Source: Filimonas zeae
Lineage (GTDB): Bacteria; Bacteroidota; Bacteroidia; Chitinophagales; Chitinophagaceae
Direction of reading: 5' to 3'
DNA length: 64,000 nucleotides
Assembly: GCF_014641615.1 (NCBI RefSeq)
Contig: NZ_BMIB01000002.1
Location: 744,001-808,000 of the forward strand
Shown here: positions 10,537 to 19,123 of the stretch, one piece after another
Position numbering within the stretch: position 1 is the stretch's first letter
Layout of the letters: each line of letters starts with the position of its first letter
Notes under the pieces: model-generated
Seen by the model: only the letters and a program-made list of their open reading frames with translations
The model's database searches: none
What the model was told of the DNA's origin: nothing
Translations under genes and position numbers: made by a program

Positions 10537-11103
10537 TCAGGCCAGTTTGCCGCTCAGCGCCTGGCGCAACTGGTTAAGGGCGCGTGATTTGTTTACGCGT
10601 ACATGCTCCACCGGAATCTGCATTTTCTGCGCTATCTGGGTGTTGCTTAACCCATCTACATACAGCCAGTTAAGCATGGTTCTGGCACGCTCCGGCAACA
10701 GATTAATTTCTTTGTGAATACGTTCTACCATTTCCGCTTTAATCATATGCTCCAGCACAAACCCATCTGCCTCTTCTGAAATGTAAAAAATTTCGCGGTG
10801 GCTGCTCGCTTTTGTTTTCAGCTTGTCTACATAATGAAAGCAGGCATGTTTAATTACCACATACAGGTAGCATTTAATCTTGTACAGGGTTTCGAAGCAC
10901 TCCCGTTTAAGCCAGCATTTGCTGAAGGCGTCCAGCACAATGTCTTCGGCTTCCTGTTCATTTTTTACAATGCCCCTGGCGGTAAACAGGAGGTTGGTGG
11001 CGAACATGCTGTAAATCCGTTTTAAAGCCTCTTCTTTTCCTTCCCTGAACTGCATAAGAATAGCTTCCATCTCATCAGGATGGCATGGGGCAAAAGTTTG
11101 CAT
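10537..11103 (-). CDS. ECF RNA polymerase sigma factor
   Basis: 188 aa, sigma-70 family group 4. Region 2 is visible at about 20-90 (FREGKEEALKRIYSMFATNLLFTARGIVKNEQEAEDIVLDAFSKCW in pieces) and region 4 at about 125-180 (LPERARTMLNWLYVDGLSNTQIAQKM then the recognition helix EHVRVNKSRALNQLRQ). It follows the FecR gene by 14 bp, the reverse of the usual sigma-then-FecR order in Bacteroidota. It probably autoregulates this block and genes downstream, under control of the adjacent FecR protein. Confidence 0.9.
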   Translation of the reverse strand: MQTFAPCHPDEMEAILMQFREGKEEALKRIYSMFATNLLFTARGIVKNEQEAEDIVLDAFSKCWLKRECFETLYKIKCYLYVVIKHACFHYVDKLKTKASSHREIFYISEEADGFVLEHMIKAEMVERIHKEINLLPERARTMLNWLYVDGLSNTQIAQKMQIPVEHVRVNKSRALNQLRQALSGKLA

Positions 11104-11117
11104 AGTGGTACGTTTGG

Positions 11118-12380
11118 TTATTGTCTGACTAAAATCTTCTTTCCTTCTACTGAAAAATGAATGCTGCCCGTAAGCTCCAAAAGGTATAACACCTGAGAAA
11201 GGGGTACATCACGGGGAATAGTACCCATGAAACGCCCTGCTGATTTATTTACATTGATATATTCCACATCCATATCGTACCACCTGCAAACCTGTAGCAT
11301 CAGGTGGTTAAGGCTGCTGGCATTGAGATAGAAAACACCGTTTTTCCATGCCATTACATCTTCCAGGTCGGGGTTGGGATTCAGTTTGATGTTAAACGCA
11401 CCATTGCTTGCCTGAGCTTGCTGTCCAGGGTTCAGATATTGAGCTACCTCCCCGTTGGTTACCCTCACTGACCCCTCCAGCAGCGTAGTGTTTACCGTTG
11501 TTTCCTCCGGATAAGCACTGATATTAAAATGCGTTCCTAATACATGTACCGTGTGCTTGCCCGCTTTTACTATAAAGGGTTTGCGGGCGTTGGCTGCCAC
11601 CTCAAAATAAGCTTCACCACTTACCTCCACCACTCTTTCCCGGCCATTAAAAGCTACCGGATACCGCAGCGAGCTGGCTGCATTCAACCATACTTTGGTG
11701 CCATCTTCCAGCTCCAGTGCATATTTGCCCGCCCGTGGCGTGGTAATGGAATTATACACCATAGCCGTGCCTGAGGCTGCATTACCGGAGGCGGCTTCGT
11801 AAAACAACATACCGCCATTCATTTGTATTACATGGGTATTGCCTTCTGTAGCAATATTGCCCGGCTGCCGGGTACCCAGCAATACCGTATCGCCATTGGC
11901 CAGCCTTAATACCGCCTGGTCTCTTCCCGGCGCTACATCTTTGGCAGGTGCTACTATAGCAACATCTTTAGTAACGGGTTTGTGCGTGGTTATGGGATGC
12001 TGAAAATAGAAGTAAACGCCTGCTACCGCAGCGGCAAAACCGGCGGCGTAGTAATGCCACTGCCTGAAAATCACTGATTTTACGCGCGTGGTATGGACAG
12101 GAGTTTCCGGAGTAGTGATAAATACGGGCAACGCAGCGCTTTTCTCAAGCAGTTCTTTGCGCAGTAATAATAATTGCTGCTGCTCTTCCTGTTCCGGAAG
12201 TGCATTTGTATCCAGATAATATTCACAAAGCAAAAAAGCTTCCTCCGCACCGGGCTGCTGCATCAGCTGCTGCATGCGGGCGTTGCCTTGTTTTGTTAAA
12301 CCGACATAGCGATCCCACAAAATCAAATCAACCAATTCCGCATTATTTTCCGTTGCTGCGAGTAATTCTTGTATGCTCAT
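11118..12380 (-). CDS. FecR-family anti-sigma factor with DUF4974
   Basis: 420 aa. Cytoplasmic helical N-terminus (about 10-75), one membrane helix (about 108-127), a periplasmic FecR domain (VYNSITTPRAGKYALELEDGTKVWLNAASSLRYP in pieces, then VSGEAYFEVAANARKPFIV) and a C-terminal DUF4974 (LNHLMLQVCRWYDMDVEY; PLSQVLYLLELTGSIHFSVEGKKILV). Such proteins hold an ECF sigma at the membrane until an outer-membrane transducer signals. It is first in a minus-strand group with the sigma gene only 14 bp downstream. No SusC/SusD pair follows; the nearest barrel protein is at 14532-17225. Confidence 0.92.
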   Translation of the reverse strand: MSIQELLAATENNAELVDLILWDRYVGLTKQGNARMQQLMQQPGAEEAFLLCEYYLDTNALPEQEEQQQLLLLRKELLEKSAALPVFITTPETPVHTTRVKSVIFRQWHYYAAGFAAAVAGVYFYFQHPITTHKPVTKDVAIVAPAKDVAPGRDQAVLRLANGDTVLLGTRQPGNIATEGNTHVIQMNGGMLFYEAASGNAASGTAMVYNSITTPRAGKYALELEDGTKVWLNAASSLRYPVAFNGRERVVEVSGEAYFEVAANARKPFIVKAGKHTVHVLGTHFNISAYPEETTVNTTLLEGSVRVTNGEVAQYLNPGQQAQASNGAFNIKLNPNPDLEDVMAWKNGVFYLNASSLNHLMLQVCRWYDMDVEYINVNKSAGRFMGTIPRDVPLSQVLYLLELTGSIHFSVEGKKILVRQ

Positions 12381-12399
12381 ATAAACAGGTACGTGACTT

Positions 12400-12414
12400 C
12401 GTATAAATAATACG
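12400..12414. promoter_or_regulatory. Short inverted repeat between divergent FecR and small membrane genes
   Basis: CGTAT-N5-ATACG lies 20 bp upstream of the FecR start and about 100 bp upstream of the plus-strand gene at 12515. Its position suits an operator, but the arms are short. Confidence 0.25.
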
Positions 12415-12514
12415 ACGAACGGGGAAAAGCAATCTCTATGGTAAATCTGAAATATTTTTTTTGAGCCGGAAAAAATGTAATTTTATTACTACCGGTTTTT
12501 TCAACAACGATACC

Positions 12515-12775
12515 ATGATAAAAACAGCCCGGTCAACAGACCTTGCCATTGCGTTACCTGAAAACAAACGCCGCACTTCCTCCGTGGAAGATGTGTACAG
12601 CGAAGTAAAAAACCCTACCATCCGGATACACAAACGATGGGTGTGGCTGTTTGTTGCAGTTTGGCTGGCCATGAAATGCACCCTTATTCTATGCCTGTTT
12701 TATAAAAAAGAAAACAATAAGTTAAGTCAGCAGCTACAGCAACAACAAACCAACACCGCCATCAGTGCCAAATAG
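12515..12775 (+). CDS. Small single-pass membrane protein
   Basis: 86 aa from the Met at 12515 (MIKTARSTDL); an upstream in-frame Met at 12461 would add 18 residues that overlap the likely divergent promoter zone. Basic, polar N-terminus, one hydrophobic helix (about 50-70, WVWLFVAVWLAMKCTLILCLF) and a Gln-rich tail, so probably N-in with a short periplasmic end. Six bp upstream of the next gene, with which it forms an operon facing the sigma gene at 13159-13764. No family recognised. Confidence 0.6.
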   Translation: MIKTARSTDLAIALPENKRRTSSVEDVYSEVKNPTIRIHKRWVWLFVAVWLAMKCTLILCLFYKKENNKLSQQLQQQQTNTAISAK

Positions 12776-12781
12776 CGGAAT

Positions 12782-13162
12782 ATGACAAAGCCTGCTGCCC
12801 TTTTTACCTTAGACAGTTTGAACACCCGCTACATGCCCCCACTTGAACAGGCACAGCTGGCGGAAGAGTTGATATTTCTGCTGCGGCAGGAAAAACTGCT
12901 TGCCGAACACGAACAGCAGGCAGGCGCAGGTGCGCCCGCAATACCGGAAGAATGGATGGATTACAGTGAGGTGGATGCACTGATTAAGGTATTGAAAACC
13001 ACCGTTACGCCACCAGGTGAAGAAGCCGTCAACTACGTACCCTTGCAGAAAAAGCAGCACAGCCATTTTACGCCTGGGCAGCTGGCGCTACGGTTATTGA
13101 TAGCAGTGGCTGCTATTTTGATAATGTGGCTGTTCTGGCGCTATCTGGAATTAACACACTAA
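12782..13162 (+). CDS. Tail-anchored membrane protein, unknown
   Basis: 126 aa. The N-terminal 100 residues are acidic and soluble (PPLEQAQLAEELIFLLRQEKLL; EEWMDYSEVDALIKVL). A C-terminal helix (about 102-121, LALRLLIAVAAILIMWLFW) would anchor it with the bulk in the cytoplasm. Its stop overlaps the stop end of the convergent ECF sigma gene by 4 bp. With its small membrane neighbour at 12515 it could sequester or modulate one of the flanking sigma factors; this is a guess from topology and position. Confidence 0.65.
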   Translation: MTKPAALFTLDSLNTRYMPPLEQAQLAEELIFLLRQEKLLAEHEQQAGAGAPAIPEEWMDYSEVDALIKVLKTTVTPPGEEAVNYVPLQKKQHSHFTPGQLALRLLIAVAAILIMWLFWRYLELTH

Positions 13163-13764
13163 TCCTGCAGGATAAAATACAGGGCCAGTAAACCTGCCCC
13201 GGGCAGGGCAGTATCAATATACGCTCTGATGACTTTCAGGGCTTCGTAAAAATAGGTATGCGCACTTACCTTACTTATTTTAAGGGCCTCGGCAATTTCT
13301 TCGTAAGACTTCTGATGTACATAGCGCATTTCAAAAACGCGCTTTTTTTGACCGGTAAGTTTATCGGCGGCCTGTTGAATATAAGCCAACAGCTGCCGTT
13401 CATCTAACCACTCCTGTGTTTCGTTGGTATAATCGCGGGTAACCATCTTTTTCAGCTCCAGTACCCGCTGCTCGTTACCCTTGCGGCGCAGGAAGTCGAT
13501 ACTGAGGTAATATACGCTCATATACACATAGGCACCCGGGTTGTGTACCGTAACCACATCCCCCTTCTTCTCCCATAATTTCAGAAAAAACTCCTGTGAT
13601 AACTCACGCGCAGACTCTGCCGATCTGGTCATTTTAAACGCAATGCCAAATACCCGCTTCTTGTGCAGTTCAAAAAAACGGCTGAACGCATCTGCATTAC
13701 CGGCAGCTATGCCGGCAAGCAGCTGTTTATCCAACTGTATATCTAATTCTGTATCACTATCCAT
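13159..13764 (-). CDS. ECF RNA polymerase sigma factor (second)
   Basis: 201 aa. Region 2 at about 22-95 (AFSRFFELHKKRVFGIAFKMTRSAESARELSQEFFLKLW in pieces) and region 4 at about 130-185 (LTGQKKRVFEMRYVHQKSYEEIAEALKISKVSAHTYFYEALK in pieces), ending in a hydrophobic tail usual in Bacteroidota ECF factors. No FecR gene is adjacent on the same strand. It is transcribed away from the double-XRE regulator at 14022 and collides with the small membrane gene pair at 12515-13162. Confidence 0.9.
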   Translation of the reverse strand: MDSDTELDIQLDKQLLAGIAAGNADAFSRFFELHKKRVFGIAFKMTRSAESARELSQEFFLKLWEKKGDVVTVHNPGAYVYMSVYYLSIDFLRRKGNEQRVLELKKMVTRDYTNETQEWLDERQLLAYIQQAADKLTGQKKRVFEMRYVHQKSYEEIAEALKISKVSAHTYFYEALKVIRAYIDTALPGAGLLALYFILQD

Positions 13765-14021
13765 AAATGATCCGTCCGATTATCATTACGATCTCATGTT
13801 ATTCATCAAGGCATTGTCACAGGAAACTGCCCTAAAAGGCTTGCCAAATTCAGCGGATATGGATTTAAAAAACGGTGTTTGCACCGTTAAAATATTAAAA
13901 CTAATCGTTTAACATCAAATGTGCCAAAGATTTTTCTACACTATATGCGAATATAATGAACACTTTAAAATAACATTCAAAACCCAACAACAATTTACCC
14001 AACACTGCGCACATTGCCCGG

Positions 14022-14531
14022 ATGACTCCGGAACAAATACGCGCCGAGATAGAACTACAGCCAACAGGTGAAAAGATACGCACCACCCGAAAACAACTGA
14101 CCCCAAAGCTAAGCCAGAAGGAACTGGCGGCTTTATGTAATTTACACTATAACCATTTAGGAAAAGTAGAAAGAGGCGCCTCCAATGTAGATTTGTTAAC
14201 GCTGATAAAAGTGAGTTTTGCTGTGCAGTTGCCCGTGTTTGAACATCTACGCCTGCCAGCCAGCGCTATAAAGCGCAAACTGGCCCCTACAGACAAAATG
14301 ATATCCCACCGGCTGCGCCGTGTACTTAAAATAATAGCCAACTGTATTTTACAATTACTGAAGCAAAAAAACATGAGCCAGGAGGCCCTGGCCAGCGCCA
14401 TGGACATTGACCGCAGTGAGATTAATAAATATGTGCATGGCCGTATTAATATGCAATACACCACCCTGGTAAGAATAGCCATGCACCTGGAGGTAGAAAC
14501 ACAGGCCTTACTGAAGCCTCAGGCCGCCTGA
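14022..14531 (+). CDS. Transcriptional regulator with two XRE-type helix-turn-helix domains
   Basis: 169 aa. The first HTH lies at about 28-72 (LSQKELAALCNLHYNHLGKVERG, then DLLTLIKVSFAV) and the second at about 117-160 (MSQEALASAMDIDRSEINKYVHGR, then TTLVRIAMHLEV). No sensor or membrane domain, so it acts as a DNA-binding protein, perhaps recognising two half sites per monomer. It diverges from the ECF sigma gene (257-bp shared spacer). Its last stop base abuts the stop of the convergent beta-barrel gene with no gap, so read-through antisense regulation is possible. Confidence 0.8.
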   Translation: MTPEQIRAEIELQPTGEKIRTTRKQLTPKLSQKELAALCNLHYNHLGKVERGASNVDLLTLIKVSFAVQLPVFEHLRLPASAIKRKLAPTDKMISHRLRRVLKIIANCILQLLKQKNMSQEALASAMDIDRSEINKYVHGRINMQYTTLVRIAMHLEVETQALLKPQAA

Positions 14532-17225
14532 TTACCTTTCTGAAGCGTGTAAAATTTTAAAATTGTACAACAAACTCACCAGCAACATGCGCTGCAGTTG
14601 ATTGGTTTGCCGGGTATATATATAATTGGCCCCCGCACTTTGGGTAAAGTTGCGGTTGGCATTCAGCAAATCGAACCCGCTTAGCCGCAGCTGCCATTTG
14701 CCACCGGCAAATAAGCGTTTATAAATGGCGGCGTTAAGCACACTGCTGGATTGTGCGGGCAGTAGCCCCGATGTACCCATACGCAGCCAGGTATAACTGC
14801 TCTGCAGCGTAATACCCAGCGGTAATTCATAGTTGAGATAGAGCGTAGCATTGTGGTTCCAGCTACGGGTGTTCTGCTGCGGACTTAAGGAATAGCGGTA
14901 GAGGGTAAAACGGTTGCCACTGGTTACAATAGCCATTAGTTTGGTACCCAAACTATAGCTGAGCCTTAAGTTTTCGGCCCAGGAAAAACTGCGGGTATGG
15001 TTGGGCCGGCCGTTAATCAGGCTTACATCGTTACCATGCGATACAATACTCTGCAGGCTGCCCCGGTTTTTCTTTCCCTGTTTTCCGGCAAAACCAAAAC
15101 TGTACACCGCCGCTGCCCCCAGCTGGTAATTGCCGTTTACATTTACAAACTGCTGCTGTTGTACCCCACCCGGTAACAGCGTGATGGAGGGTACAATCTG
15201 GTTGCGGACAAAACTGGCATCTATGCCCATAGAAAGCCCGTTGTAGTTTTTCTTGTTCACCGTATTAAGCATTAAAGACAGAGAGTGCCGGAAAGACTGC
15301 CTGAGATCTGGATTGCCCGATTTTACAAAAAGCGGATTACTGAGATCGGGCAACGGCTGTAGCTGATCTATAGCAGGTGCTGTGCTATAGCCAAAATAGT
15401 TAAGGCTGAACGTTTTGCCATTACGCAGCAGCAGGTTAAGGCTGGCTTTGGGCAGCAGGTTGGTAAAATGCTGGCGGATATGCCGGTTGGGCAAAAAACT
15501 GATATTATTAAAAAGGCTGTATTGCCAGCCCAAACCCAGGTTATAGTTAAACTTCCGCTCGTTTCTAACAAAAGCCCCTTCTACCATATGGGTGGTATTC
15601 CGGTTTTGGAACCGGTTACTGGTAAGGGGGGTAGGCGTGTTGAAACCGCCGGTGAGGCTATCGTAATCATAACTGGCTTTATCGTTCTGCTGTACTGATG
15701 TAATAACATTATACGCCAGTAAAAGGCTGTATAATTGAGATAAAGGCTCCGTATAAGTAAGTACGCTACCATACTGCTGCCCCTTGGTATGCTGCTGGTA
15801 TTGCTGGTGTACGAATGTTTGCTGCTGCAGGGCGCCGGTGGGGGCATACCCGTTAAGCAATGAATACAAGCTGCCGGTACTGTTGCCGGTTTGCGAAGAT
15901 TGCCTGAGCGACCATTGCAGCGTTCTGCCGGGGCGGCCGAAACGATGCCGCCAGTCCAGCTGATTGGTAATGCCTATCCCCTCCTGCTCATCCGTATTCC
16001 GTGTTTGCACACGGCTGCTGGTATACCCTGCCCCGCTGTGCTGCAGGGTTTGTATAGCCGCCGTATCTTCCCGGCGGTTGCCTGCCTGGTTATAGGTAAC
16101 GGAGGAAGCCAATTCCCACTGATTCCGTTCATTGGCGTTATACGTGAGCCGGAAGTTGAACGGGTATTTTTTATCAGCTACCAGGCTATGGCCCTGCCGG
16201 TTTTCCTGCAGGCTGGAATCGGTTAAAAAAGTACGCCGGCCGGCGCTTTCCAGCACCTCTGTTTTTTCATCGTTGCCATTAAAAGCCAGGTTAGCGGTAA
16301 GTTTATCACCCCACTTTTTCATCACATTCACATCCCAGGCAGTGGTAGATTGCAGGCCTGCCTGCGGGGTATAACTTTTGCTTTCCACGCCGGTAAACCG
16401 GTTGTTGATATTATTGGTGATAAGGTTGGCCTTCAGCATCAGTTCTTTACCCAGTTTGGTAAGGGTGCCGCCAGCCGCATAATTGTTATCCTGCCCCTTA
16501 CTGCCATATACACTGCCCAGCCAGGCTTCTTCCATCCCCTTTTTGGTTTTTATATTCAGCGTATGGGTTTCGCTGTTTTCGCGGATGCCACTGAATGTAG
16601 CTGCGTTAGACCGGGTGCTGAAGGCTTCAATAGAGGCAATGATTTCTGCCGGCAGGCTGTTGGCGCTTTTGGTATTGCCCAGAAAAAATTCCTGCCCGTT
16701 AATCATAATTTTATCTACCCGCTTACCCATGTAGGTAATATTGCCATCTTTATCTACCTCTACCCCCGGCAGCTGCCGCAACAGATCTTCCAGCTGGGCA
16801 TCGGGCCGTAACGCATAGGCGGCTGCGTTAAAAGAAAGCGTATCGCCCCGTATAGAAACCGGGCGTGGAGCCGCTTTTACCACCACATCGCTTAATTCAT
16901 TCTCCTGCGGGCGCAGCGCTATGGCCAGCCTTAGCGTATCGCCACTTTTTACCCACACCGGCAGCGTATCATGTACAAACCCCATAGCCAGCACTACCAG
17001 CCCATAGCTGCCTTCGGGTACTTTTTTAAATACAAAACCTTTACTGCCGGTGCGGGTTTGCAACAGGGGCTTATGGCTTTTGGGTGCCAGTAATAATACA
17101 TCTGCCCCTTCTACAGCAGAAAGGGAAACACTATCGCACACCTTACCCTGTATTACAGCGTGCTGACTAAACGCAGCCAACTGCATGCAGAAAAGCACGT
17201 ATACCAATAAGGCGTTTTTTTTCAT
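14532..17225 (-). CDS. Outer-membrane beta-barrel protein with CarboxypepD-reg-like N-domain (TonB-receptor-like)
   Basis: 897 aa. Signal peptide (MKKNALLVYVLFCMQLAAFSQ), then a carboxypeptidase-regulatory-like beta sandwich (about 23-105), a plug-like segment (LEDLLRQLPGVEVDKDGNIT and GKRVDKIMINGQEFF, about 140-180) and a long aromatic-rich barrel (about 300-897, OMP_b-brl_3 type). This architecture is common in Bacteroidota and differs from classical SusC in lacking a SusD partner. It may be the outer-membrane receiver for one of the nearby ECF/FecR systems, or an importer of unknown cargo. Convergent and abutting with the XRE gene. Confidence 0.85.
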   Translation of the reverse strand: MKKNALLVYVLFCMQLAAFSQHAVIQGKVCDSVSLSAVEGADVLLLAPKSHKPLLQTRTGSKGFVFKKVPEGSYGLVVLAMGFVHDTLPVWVKSGDTLRLAIALRPQENELSDVVVKAAPRPVSIRGDTLSFNAAAYALRPDAQLEDLLRQLPGVEVDKDGNITYMGKRVDKIMINGQEFFLGNTKSANSLPAEIIASIEAFSTRSNAATFSGIRENSETHTLNIKTKKGMEEAWLGSVYGSKGQDNNYAAGGTLTKLGKELMLKANLITNNINNRFTGVESKSYTPQAGLQSTTAWDVNVMKKWGDKLTANLAFNGNDEKTEVLESAGRRTFLTDSSLQENRQGHSLVADKKYPFNFRLTYNANERNQWELASSVTYNQAGNRREDTAAIQTLQHSGAGYTSSRVQTRNTDEQEGIGITNQLDWRHRFGRPGRTLQWSLRQSSQTGNSTGSLYSLLNGYAPTGALQQQTFVHQQYQQHTKGQQYGSVLTYTEPLSQLYSLLLAYNVITSVQQNDKASYDYDSLTGGFNTPTPLTSNRFQNRNTTHMVEGAFVRNERKFNYNLGLGWQYSLFNNISFLPNRHIRQHFTNLLPKASLNLLLRNGKTFSLNYFGYSTAPAIDQLQPLPDLSNPLFVKSGNPDLRQSFRHSLSLMLNTVNKKNYNGLSMGIDASFVRNQIVPSITLLPGGVQQQQFVNVNGNYQLGAAAVYSFGFAGKQGKKNRGSLQSIVSHGNDVSLINGRPNHTRSFSWAENLRLSYSLGTKLMAIVTSGNRFTLYRYSLSPQQNTRSWNHNATLYLNYELPLGITLQSSYTWLRMGTSGLLPAQSSSVLNAAIYKRLFAGGKWQLRLSGFDLLNANRNFTQSAGANYIYTRQTNQLQRMLLVSLLYNFKILHASER

Positions 17226-17624
17226 TACTGTTAACGCCTGCTGCTAAAGCCCGGCTTACCCCAATTAACAAAAAAGGATAGCGGCAAGCAGGAACAGCCC
17301 CCGGCAGAAAAGGAACCACCTTAAAATTTCAGCTATCAAACAAACGATTGTTAATTTGATAACATTTTATTTATATTCGCATCGCTTTAAAAAAAGCATC
17401 AGCTACCTGTTAGCTACCTATAATCCATCATCCTGGCTAAAGCTGCCCTGGTACTTGTTACAACATTGTAGATATACAATGTTTTTGTAAGAAGTAGAAT
17501 TCACATATCCTACAAACGTGCGAGAGAGCCGGAATGCGGGCATTCCGGGAGGTATTCCTTTATATAAAATTTTGACTACTGAATAAAACAAACACTGCTT
17601 CATTTCAAAAAACTAAACCGAAAT
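17226..17624. other. Intergenic divergent leader
   Basis: AT-rich spacer between the barrel gene and the unknown gene at 17625. TATATTCG at 17372-17379 is one mismatch from the Bacteroidota -7 element, but the nearest TTTG upstream is too close for a good -33. No gene is seen. Confidence 0.3.
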
Positions 17625-18347
17625 ATGTTAAACAATTTCCCAAACAGCAGCGCTGCCTTCATTGAAAAAGTTGAAAACAGTTTTAACACGGTTACGCGAT
17701 GTGTTTATGAGAAAAACGCCACGAATGCTTTACAGGAACTGGCACAGGGCTGCAATGAGTTATTGCAGTTAGCAGAAGAACACCCTAACCATCCGGCCAT
17801 TACCGCCCTGTTTCAGGAATACATACCCTATGTGGTTTGCAGCCTGGACTTTTTAACCAAACAAGCCGAACGCGCTGTAGCAGAGCCCACTGTTGTAAAC
17901 GCGAAGTTGCAACAGGTACTACAATTGTATGATACATTGGGCGCAGGATGGTTAAAAGCGCATATGCCGCCGGACTGCAAACTACCGGAAGCATTTGTAA
18001 CCAGAGAACGCCCGCTGATGGCCTGTGCTTATAAAGCCATAGAAAACAGTTTTACCACACTGGCGTTTACCCTACCTGTTGCCATGGCACTGGAAGTAGC
18101 GCTGGTACTGATACAGGCGCCGGCCGGGCAGGTAATTACTTACAGCCAGTGGCAGTATGCCCAACAACTGATAACGCACCTGCAGCAGTTACTGAACAAC
18201 CAGATAACACCGGCTACAGAGGAACATGTTATTACTACCTTACTGGCCCTGCGCTGTAACACCGGGCAGTTTAGCATATGGTATACCCGGCATATAAAAA
18301 ACACGATACAGGAAGCCGGAACCCTTACTGAAAAAAAAAGCGCCTAG
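17625..18347 (+). CDS. Unknown helical protein
   Basis: 240 aa, soluble, predicted largely helical with many Leu/Ala/Gln heptad-like stretches (NALQELAQGCNELLQLAEEH; QWQYAQQLITHLQQLLNNQ). No signal peptide, membrane segment or catalytic motif that I recognise. It is followed 83 bp later by another unknown gene in the same direction, separated by a 13-bp inverted repeat. It starts an accessory cluster that includes the 21-bp array and the DUF5675 cassette. Confidence 0.65.
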   Translation: MLNNFPNSSAAFIEKVENSFNTVTRCVYEKNATNALQELAQGCNELLQLAEEHPNHPAITALFQEYIPYVVCSLDFLTKQAERAVAEPTVVNAKLQQVLQLYDTLGAGWLKAHMPPDCKLPEAFVTRERPLMACAYKAIENSFTTLAFTLPVAMALEVALVLIQAPAGQVITYSQWQYAQQLITHLQQLLNNQITPATEEHVITTLLALRCNTGQFSIWYTRHIKNTIQEAGTLTEKKSA

Positions 18348-18390
18348 ACCAGGCCATATATACCGTTAAAACGGCGCCACTGCAACACCG

Positions 18391-18427
18391 CGGTTTGCCG
18401 GCAACCTGTGCGGATGCCGGCAAACCG
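18391..18427 (+). promoter_or_regulatory. 13-bp perfect inverted repeat just upstream of a start codon
   Basis: CGGTTTGCCGGCA (18391-18403) and TGCCGGCAAACCG (18415-18427) with an 11-nt loop, ending 3 nt before the ATG at 18431. GC-rich and stable, no T-tract, so a translation-control hairpin or a factor-dependent stop between the two unknown genes is more likely than a simple terminator. Confidence 0.55.
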
Positions 18428-18430
18428 GGC

Positions 18431-18844
18431 ATGGAGGAGCAGCTGGCGCCGTTTTTTGACTATGCCGCAGCACAACTGATAACAGCTCCCCTTTCGCCTC
18501 ATCTGTTTCTTGATTTTCAGAAAGCCAACATGTACGATACCGCCTGGGCTTTCCGGCTATTGCTGCAAACCATTGTGCCACCCGGCGATCCATTGGAAGC
18601 CATGCTGGGCAGCGTGAGCAGCATTATCCGTTTTTCGGGCAAACCGGTAAATGCCGCCAACTTTGCACAGTATGCACAGCCCAAACATTTGAATACCGAC
18701 CGTGTAAAATACCTGATTGCCGTAAACGAGCACCAGACCAGTTATTGCCGGCAATTGCTGAAACACTTACCGGATAAGGAACGCGGGATAAAAACAGAGA
18801 TACCCCGGATACAAAACCTGTATAAACCCGCCGCAAAGGATTGA
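18431..18844 (+). CDS. Unknown protein
   Basis: 137 aa from the ATG at 18431 (MEEQLAPFFDY). A possible TTG start at 18395 lies inside the 13-bp hairpin and adds twelve residues that do not look structured, so I prefer the ATG. Mixed helical protein with a basic C-terminus (LLKHLPDKERGIKTEIPRIQ). No motif recognised. It is oriented with 17625-18347 and the downstream 21-bp array. Confidence 0.55.
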   Translation: MEEQLAPFFDYAAAQLITAPLSPHLFLDFQKANMYDTAWAFRLLLQTIVPPGDPLEAMLGSVSSIIRFSGKPVNAANFAQYAQPKHLNTDRVKYLIAVNEHQTSYCRQLLKHLPDKERGIKTEIPRIQNLYKPAAKD

Positions 18845-19123
18845 CAAACAGTACAATAAAATACATTACATTTTTTACGATAGTATTTAGAAAATTTTTT
18901 TAAGGAAAATAGCCGCGTATTTACTGCATTACCGTGTGTCTGCAGATAATCTGTTATGGAATACTGTACAGCATGATACAATTTTACAGTACCAACAAGG
19001 GAGGGCAGTATAGAACGGCCGTTCGCCCGGTGGTAACTGCCCGCTGTTTTGCCGGATACTGTACAGGAAACAGCAGCAGTGCCCCGGGTTATATACCCCC
19101 TTTTGCGTAACAAGTGGCTTACG
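18845..19123. other. Gene-free leader of the 21-bp array
   Basis: AT-rich at first (A/T runs near 18871-18905), then the nested palindrome at 19003-19042 and one or two degenerate array-like units (19040-19081). No credible gene. Confidence 0.4.
19003..19042. promoter_or_regulatory. Nested inverted repeat around a 12-bp palindrome
   Basis: GGGCAGT (19003-19009) and ACTGCCC (19036-19042) enclose the perfect palindrome GAACGGCCGTTC (19013-19024). It lies at the upstream edge of the 21-bp array, so it could be a protein-binding site or cruciform. Function inferred from symmetry only. Confidence 0.4.

Noticed and set aside
12436..12681. 81-aa minus-strand frame opposite the small membrane gene
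   Set aside because: Antisense to 12515-12775, which has a clear membrane helix and operon partner.
18395..18430. TTG start extending the unknown protein
   Set aside because: Lies inside the 13-bp inverted repeat; the ATG at 18431 gives a cleaner start.
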